Shown piece after piece: positions 57,277-64,000 of a stretch of 64,000 nucleotides of DNA (positions are counted from its first letter, which is position 1; the number at the start of each line of letters is the position of its first letter). Origin of the DNA: Echria macrotheca (taxonomy: Eukaryota > Ascomycota > Sordariomycetes > Sordariales > Schizotheciaceae). The translations under genes and the position numbers were made by a program. The notes beneath the pieces are model-generated. The model saw only the letters and a list, made by a program, of their open reading frames with translations. It was not told the origin of the DNA and did not search any database. The DNA lies in contig MU839848.1 of assembly GCA_030411725.1 (NCBI GenBank), forward strand, positions 124,001 to 188,000, in the 5' to 3' direction.

Positions 57277-60200
57277 GGTGTGGACGGGCCGTGGTGTTGT
57301 GGTCGGACGGGAAGGTGTAAGTCGTGTTGTGTAAGTGTGTATGGCCAGCCGGAGAGGGCGTCTAAGTGGTACATGCAACTGGAGGTACTCAGGCGTAGAG
57401 GAGGGACTAGCGTAAAGGTGCAAAACAAAACCGAAAAGAAAAACACGGCCTTGGGCGTGCTTAAGAAGACGGGCGCATAAGCTAACCGGTATGACTCGAG
57501 GATTAATAATGGAGCACAAGGCTGGTGAGAAGGGACAAGGGGGGAAACGGAGGAGGGTGGTGACTTTTGTTGCGGTGGATTGCAGATCGGGGAGCCCCCG
57601 GCCGTCTCTCGGCAGTGCCCAGCGCACCGTTAAGTTAGTTAGCGCGCTTTCTTCTTCTCGGCCTTGTGGCCGTGGTTGCCAGCCGTCGGTCGGCCTGTTG
57701 GTTATGTCCGAGCTGCGCGGTCATGTACTCTTCCCTGCCGGTGGGGTGCTGGTTCCCGCCTTGTCGCAATGCTCGTTTCGACCAATTCACTGCCTCGATA
57801 TGCCCCAGATGCCCGCGTCGTTGACGTGCAAATGACTCCTGCAAGGCCGCGGAGACAGCTGTCTCTCCCGCCTGCCGTAGTGCCGCGCGATGGGTCAGAC
57901 ACGCTGTCGATGCTTCTCGTCAAGTGTCCTGCACGCCAGAATGTCGCGCCATCCCGGCAGACTGCCCAGCTCTTATAAGATGGAGCCATCATCTTGTTGC
58001 TATCCACAGGTTTGTGACTTTTGGCGGGGTTACATTCCGTCATTCTTACAACTGGAAGCCAGAGTCTCAACTGTCAAACCCCAGCGATACGCAGCTCTCG
58101 CCGGCACGGGGCTGAGTAACGAGGCCCAGATTCGCTTGCTGGTGCTGTTGTTTCCATCACCGCCATTCGTGTGCGTCCTGTCGTCCAGCATGTAAGCAAC
58201 CCCGAATGCGCTGTGCCCTTTTTGCAGCCAAATCCGGCGCGTTTCCACGGGTCGCAGGCCAATGCGAATGGGTACTGGTGGGGTACTTCCAGCGTACTTG
58301 GAATCAAGCCAGACAAAAGGGCCAAACCCGAAGACCGCCTGAGTAAGCGGTTATGCAGAGCAACTTGGAAAGTCTCCGCACCGCACCAGCATCTCCTGGT
58401 CCTTCTTGCCTGGACTAACCCCCAAACGACAGCAGTCGAAGGAATTCAATCTCATCGGGTAGCTATCCTTCCTAGATGTCCGCTTCCGTCCTACCTACCT
58501 ATCGCATCGCATTGCGGGCTTGTTACGACGTGGCCCGTGACGAGCACTGCCGCATCAGAACCTCGACGGATGCGGATGCCAGTACGGTCGGGGACTTCTG
58601 CCACCCGATCCAACTACAGCTTATATGCGACGCTGTCCCCTGAGTGATGTCGTGCACTGCTGTCAGTAATGGTTTGAGAGCAAAGTCCCCTCTCTCTACC
58701 CGCAAACCTCAGGGTCCCTGGAGAAAGCTCAAACGATCTCAGTCAGCTCGCGACATGACAGGGATAAAGCAAGACGGGATGCAGCGACATTCGCTGTCTA
58801 GGTAACTCGGACGTTCAGGGCGCAATTGGGTCAACATATGCCCGCTAGGACGAGATAATAAACTGGGCATCCGATCTCTAGCCGTCTTGGGCGACGTAAA
58901 AGGGCGTACCAGAACCGTATTCTGTTCTAGTGGTCAATATCTGACTGCGTCGTACGGGAGATCTCGTTCGTCGAGTCCCTGTCGATGCAGCTCACCTTAC
59001 GTGGTGAGTGCTCGGCGCTCGCGATTATGTCAACTCCGTGGAGGGTGGGCCACAGGGCTAAGAGGTCTTTGGCTTCTAGAAGCTTGCCAGGAACCCCAGA
59101 CGGAATGTGAGAGGTGGACACACGACAATCATCGGTTTAGGAGACCACCAGTCGGGTCATCGTCTTCAAGCCGTGTTATTCCGGCGCACCGAGCCTCATG
59201 ACCATTTCACCGGCGATTGAGGCATATTTTTGCGCCTGTACTCCGGTTCTCCTGTCGAGTAGATGCGGAATCGAGTCCGCCGCTCCATCGACGACAGTAA
59301 TGCGGCTGGGTGATTAGTGAGTTGAAGAGTCCGAGTGAGGTTGGCCAATATCGACAGCCTGTGTGTGTGTAGTGTACTCCGAAATGCATACGGTAAAATC
59401 CGATCCCAAGCGACCACTCAGCAACGTGCGCCAAGACCCAGCCAGAGCACCGGGAGGGAGGTCTGTCTTTACAACGTTCGCCGCCACCAAGACGGGTGGG
59501 CGATTCCTTTCTCCGCTCTGAAAGTTTGACTCTCTCCCGATCGGATCGAGGTGTCGATCACGGGGCCGTGGCCCGTGGAGATACTACTCTAGTTTTGTCT
59601 CAAGATGGAGAAAGATGTGCTAATGCCGAACGAATGACGAGCTGTCACCGAAAACTAAAAGTTGGAGTTTGTGTGTGTTTGAATCGGCACGCGGTTGACC
59701 CGTTGATGACCCTTCACTGAGAAAAAAAGGGTGGGGCATCCGATCGGGTGGATGCCGAAAAGTGGGGGCTACCCCTGAACTGACTACCCAAAATCAAGAA
59801 AGTCGAACATGGTTCGCGCTCTGTCGCGTTTTCACTCGAATGGCCGAGGACGGTGACCTTGCGGATCGAGTCGTTTTCTGTTTTTTTTTCTCTTTGGCGA
59901 GTGGCGGAAGAAGGAGAGCGAAGATTTTCATGGCGACAGCCGACCCCGCCAGTAGCTGCTGCTTGTTGGCTATGTGACGTCATCCCGCGATTTATGCTGG
60001 GACCGGGCCCGCGAAGCAAAGTGCTTCTTTTTCGTCTCGCGAGACCAGACGAAACGTTGGAGATTCCACCTTGATATCGCCGAATTGGTTTCTATGACAG
60101 CTTTTCGGCGATTGCGCTCGCGAGGAATGACTGTTGATAAGTCGGGAAAGATCAGCAAACTCTCTAGCAGACGAACAGAAGCACCTGGTTGCCTGCTTGT

Positions 60201-61035
60201 TGAAGCGGCGATAGCGTGTCGAGGTCGATCTTTCCAAACCATCGTCGCGTGGGCTTCGAGAGGCGGAGCTTCGAGAACAAGCAGACTAGACCCTGCTTCG
60301 ACTTGATGGCTAGTCAAGCTTATACCCTCTTGACAGAAGACAAGAGCCGCAAGGATAGCATGTTTACTGTCCTGAAACATGCCCAGTGGACTTTGTTGGA
60401 GTCGTTCGGTTGGTGATGTCCGAGGGTGAGAAATTCCTTGTGCCCGAATACCCTCGACTGAACGGCGATCCGGTTATCGACTTCAACATGCGACAAGATA
60501 TCCGAGGAAGGCGACGGCGTCCTCATCTTTTGTCGGCCCGGTGTCAAAGCTCCCCTGGACGGGAGCTTTAGTCCGTTGAACGACCCCCTTGGCACCGCTA
60601 AGCTTTGTTGTCTGGGGCCACGCCTCGAGTGACTCCGCCGGGCCGAGGATGTACCACGGCTTGCCACTCTGCTCATAGACCGTAATTCTCGAAAAAGGGA
60701 GACATGGAAGCACTTTTCAATATTCATGCTGCTGCTAGGACATAGGGTATCTTCTCTCCGCCCATGCAATCTCTTGCTCATGACCAGCCAAAGACATACG
60801 ATTTCGAGAAAGCGAAAAGACTGTAGCCGCCCCCAAGAAGACGGCCGATAGGAAAAGACCGCGTGAGTTGTCATGGCACTCATGATACCCCCTTCCCAAA
60901 CATCATCGCCAACGTTTTCCACGTTAGCAGCGAACAATCTGACCCAGCCGTGCCAAAACCAATGGTAACCAACATGCCATGAGCTGGCGGATATCCAAAC
61001 AATCTTCCATTCGAAGCAGCATCACAGACATGATC
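57277..61035. other. Long intergenic region with a possible gene fragment
   Basis: About 3.8 kb between the Zn2Cys6 start (-) and the annexin stop (-). It holds the Zn2Cys6 promoter and leader and the annexin 3' flank. A coding-like fragment on the minus strand (60483-60713) is listed separately. Other ORFs lack motifs. Confidence 0.4.
60483..60713 (-). pseudogene. Possible gene fragment, unknown product
   Basis: A 76-codon minus-strand frame reads VYEQSGKPWYILGPAESLEAW, then GVVQRTKAPVQGSFDTGPTKDEDAV, a composition that looks more protein-like than the surrounding frames. It has no convincing start and stops abruptly. A plus-strand frame over the same bases (EEGDGVLIFCRPGV) is an alternative. 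I cannot name a family. It may be a relic or chance. Confidence 0.2.
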
Positions 61036-63146
61036 TCAACGCCTCTCTATCCGCTCAATCTTGCGAACATCATCCGGCATCCGTGTAACACACAGCGCCC
61101 TGCAGAACTCGCCCCACTCGCCGCTCGTGGCATCCCGCACCGCGTCCTGCAGGTCACGGCCATAATGCTCCCGGTATGCCTTCTTGATGGCCAGCATATG
61201 ACGACCGTCCCAGTGGTAACGCACGAGACGCGAGATGAGCAGCTCGCGGCGGAGCTCGTCGCGCTTGGACGCCGTGATGGCGTGGTGCAGGAGCATGGCG
61301 TCGCGAACGGGTTTGTTGATGATGCCGTTGAGGATGTGAGCTAGGACCTCGCCCTGCATTATTCTTAGTACCACCACGATGTATATAGAGCCGCAAATAA
61401 AAAACTTACCACCAGGTTCCCGCTCTTCTTGAGCGCATCTTTGGCAAAGTTGGCCCCCCGATACGTCTCCTTATACACCCGGAGCACTTCCCTCAAGTGG
61501 GAGTCGCTCCGCTGGGTGACAATCGCAATCATCAGGGTCTCGCCGCCCTTCTCGCTTCGCACTGCATAGCCAAGCTCCTTGACATCGCTATAAACAAGGT
61601 CGCGGTCGATTCGCAGCGGCCGACCGTATGGGTCCGTCTCCTCCATGCGCTGCTCTTCAAGAACCATCAGGACGGCTTTCTTGAACTTGTCCTCCTTCAG
61701 CTCGGTGCGCATGCACCTCGTCAAGGAATCGCCGTACTTCTTGTCGCTGAACCCATCCTTGATACGCCGGATTTCGTCGTTCGTCCGTCCCATCAGGGAC
61801 TCAATGAGCAACTCCCGTCTCGTCTTGTCTCCATGATACCAGAAATTGGCCCAGTATGCCTCCGATTCCCACCTCCCTAGCGCCGTGGCGTAGCAAGCCT
61901 TCATCAAACTGGGGTCCTCATCCTTGAGACGCGCCCGGATGTGCTTGGCGATGTTGACGCCCTTGCGATCGGCACCCGTCTTGACGAGCCGCTTGTACTC
62001 GACCCGCAGCTCCATCATCTGCTCATGGGTAAGACCGGGGAGGATCTCGATCAGAGGCTCTGTCTCTGGCGCACGCTTCTCGCCCCTCAGAGCCTTGGCC
62101 AGGCGGGCCGCATCGTCCACCGGATCATGAAACCGTGCACGGCGGGGGCGACGTCGATCATCGTCCGAGCCGATCGGAGATATGGCCTCGGCAATCTCAG
62201 GATTCGAGGTACGGCTGGGTAGCAGCAGGGGCGAGGGCATCGGGGATAGCTGCTGGTAAGTGCCATGGTACGATTCCAACAAGGGTGATGGTGGCGCCGC
62301 CGAGAGGGACATGCCCATCGATGCCTGGTGGTGGCCAGTGTTTACCGTCAGGCTTGCCATCCGTCCAGTAGGGGGCTGCGGTGAGGTCCCACGCTTCATG
62401 GCGGATTTCATGGGACCAGGGCTGGGGTCGCGGCCGCCGGGTCGGGGTGGGCCGACGTCGAGACGGCTGCTGCTATAGCGAGGGTCTTCGACTTTGGCAT
62501 ACTCGTACGGTTTCGGCTGCGCATAAACATAGGTAGCCGAGGGCGGGGACTCCGGACGGCCGGGCGCATCATATCGGGAAGGCCCGGGGGTCTTGCCGTA
62601 CGCGAGATCGTCTTCCAGCTTCTCTTTCTTCCGCTCGCGCTCACGTTCCTTGCGCTCCTGGCGTTCTCTGTCCGAGTCGCGGTCCTTGCTCCGAAGCGAG
62701 TCTCGCGAGTCCCGCGGTGACGACGAATCCTCGCCACGCCCGCCCGACATCTTAGCGGCGTACTTGGGCGGGAGATACATGCTTGCGCGCTGGAGCTCCT
62801 TCTCCCGGTCTGAGTCCCGTTCCCGGTCGCGGTCGCGGTCGCGCTCCTTTTCGCGCTCTCTCTCCCTGTCCCTTCCATACTCGCGCTCGCGGTCCCGGTC
62901 CTCTCGTCGGCGCTTGTAATAGTCATCGTCGTCGTCATCGTCGTCACTATCATCGCGCGGGCCCTTGGAGTACTTGGAGAGCCGTTCGTACTCATATGCC
63001 GTCGATCCCGCGTCGCGCGATGCTTCGGGGGAGGAGGTCGGATACGGGACGGCATCGACGACATCGGGGCGCGTGCGGCTGCGGTCGCGGCCCCCGGGCG
63101 AGCGAGACCGCCCTCGGCGGCCGCTCTCGTCGACTTGCAGGGACAT
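61036..63146 (-). CDS. Fungal annexin-like protein with RD/RE-rich N-terminal region
   Basis: Two exons, 61410-63146 and 61036-61353 (GTAAGT donor, ATGCAG acceptor, phase 0), give 684 residues. Residues 1-370 are disordered: Arg/Asp/Glu/Ser-rich with long RDRE-type runs at about 70-120 and 150-190, then Pro/Tyr-rich. Residues about 375-680 hold four annexin-type repeats: LVKTGADRKGVNIAKHIRAR; TRRELLIESLMGRTNDEIRRI; SEKGGETLMIAIVTQRSDSHL; AMLLHHAITASKRDELRR with RYHWDGRHMLAIKKAYREHYG. The GxGTD calcium loops of animal annexins are degenerate (KTGADRKG). Fungal annexin XIV-type proteins bind membranes, in some cases with calcium. The acidic/basic repeat region is unusual for an annexin. The role here is not known. 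Confidence 0.87.
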
Positions 63147-64000
63147 GGATGTGCGTGCCTACTTGCAAGCTGGCCTGTGGTCCGTGGTCTCGTGCTTTGG
63201 TCGGTCTGAAGTTTGCTGTTCGAGGGGCGAAGAGGGGCTGTGGGGTCGGTCAAGGCGAGTTCGCGCGAGGAGGTACCCAGCAATGTTCCCAGGAGTCGAT
63301 TTGCCGCACTTCTGCCACTGGCTAGCCTCGTAGCAGAATGGAAAAGAGCACTCTGCGCCCGTTCCACGGATAATGGGCGACCGAGGGTATATCAAGGGAA
63401 TTGGAGGTCAGTTGGGCTGGAGATGAAGGAGGGGTTGGTTTGCTGGGACCTCGCTCGGGACCTTCGAAACCAGGCTCAGGCTGAGTGGACCGCTGCACGG
63501 CGTGAAACGGGGTGCTGAGACCCAGCTCTATCCAATCGCAGGCCGTGTCGTGCCGATCAGGGATGGCGCCGTCGCCCAGGGACGGCGGCCCTGCATACAC
63601 ATTTGTCCCCGTCATTGGATAGGGCTGCTTGCTAATGATTGCTGAGAATAGAATTATCAACGACAAAACATGTCCGATTCGGTGGTTGACCGCTTCATGA
63701 CTGATATATACGTCTAATTAGATTTTCGGTCGCTGCCAGTGCCAAAATCCCGGCCAAAGATTGCTTGCAACTCCGGGGCACAGAGTTCATGCCTTGATGA
63801 CCCCGCCGCTCGGCGGCTCGTAGGGCAGCATGACCCCGAACCGGTCCGAACCAAGCTTCCCCGCACCCAACTGTTCCCTCGCGAGACCCCAATGCAGCAA
63901 TCCTCCTCGATGCTGGGCAGAGGAAGGCCTCCAATACTGAGGTAACTGTTGAGACGATGGAGACGACCACCGGAATCCTGAGTTGCCTGAGCTGAACATT
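63147..64000. other. Annexin promoter region and right edge
   Basis: 854 bp upstream of the annexin start to the window edge. Short ORFs on both strands overlap and lack motifs; no gene is supported. Confidence 0.4.

Overview
The window looks like nuclear DNA of a filamentous ascomycete, most likely a Sordariomycete (Sordariales/Chaetomiaceae-like; this placement is an impression from protein style, not a search). The reasons are short GT-AG introns of about 50-155 nt with CTAAC-type branch sites, fungal-only protein families (V-ATPase c' subunit, CFEM protein, Zn2Cys6 regulator, fungal annexin, Rho1 GEF with DEP-DH-PH-CNH), microsatellite-rich spacers, and a pair of diverged repeats whose differences are mostly transitions, as repeat-induced point mutation (RIP) would leave. 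I support 19 protein-coding genes; splice junctions were worked out by hand from reading-frame continuity. I recognised no rRNA, tRNA, CRISPR array or intact transposon.

Layout. 1-8.4 kb is gene dense: a membrane-anchored nucleotide pyrophosphatase/phosphodiesterase cut by the left edge (-), ribosomal protein eL14 (+), NAC alpha (+), ATP synthase subunit d (+), an HSL-type esterase (-) and COX16 (+). 8.4-18.3 kb is sparse: a His-rich conserved-looking protein (+) and a metal-dependent amidohydrolase (-). 18.3-32.5 kb holds the FMP46-like thioredoxin-fold protein (+), a five-exon 1630-residue RRM protein (+), VMA11 (-) and a ROM2-type RhoGEF (+). 32.5-36.6 kb is a low-complexity spacer with a 240-bp compound microsatellite. 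36.6-42.1 kb holds a 110-residue Cys-motif protein (+), a 170-residue single-pass membrane protein (-) sharing a 472-bp divergent promoter with PRP38 (+), and a divergent Sar1/Arf-like GTPase (-). From 42 kb on, genes are widely spaced: a CFEM cell-surface protein (46.9-48.9 kb, +), a compact Zn2Cys6 factor (56.1-57.3 kb, -) and a fungal annexin with an RD/RE-rich N-terminus (61.0-63.1 kb, -), separated by spacers of 3.8-7.2 kb.

The genes do not form an operon or a biosynthetic cluster. Several are housekeeping: translation (eL14, NAC alpha), mitochondrial respiration (ATP7, COX16, FMP46-like), vacuolar acidification (VMA11), splicing (PRP38) and cell-wall integrity signalling (ROM2-like). 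I found no convincing new multi-gene system. The most interesting unexplained items are the large RRM protein with a four-way in-frame tandem splice acceptor, the divergent Sar/Arf GTPase, the small Cys-motif protein, the CFEM domain lacking one canonical cysteine, and the RIP-like repeat pair.
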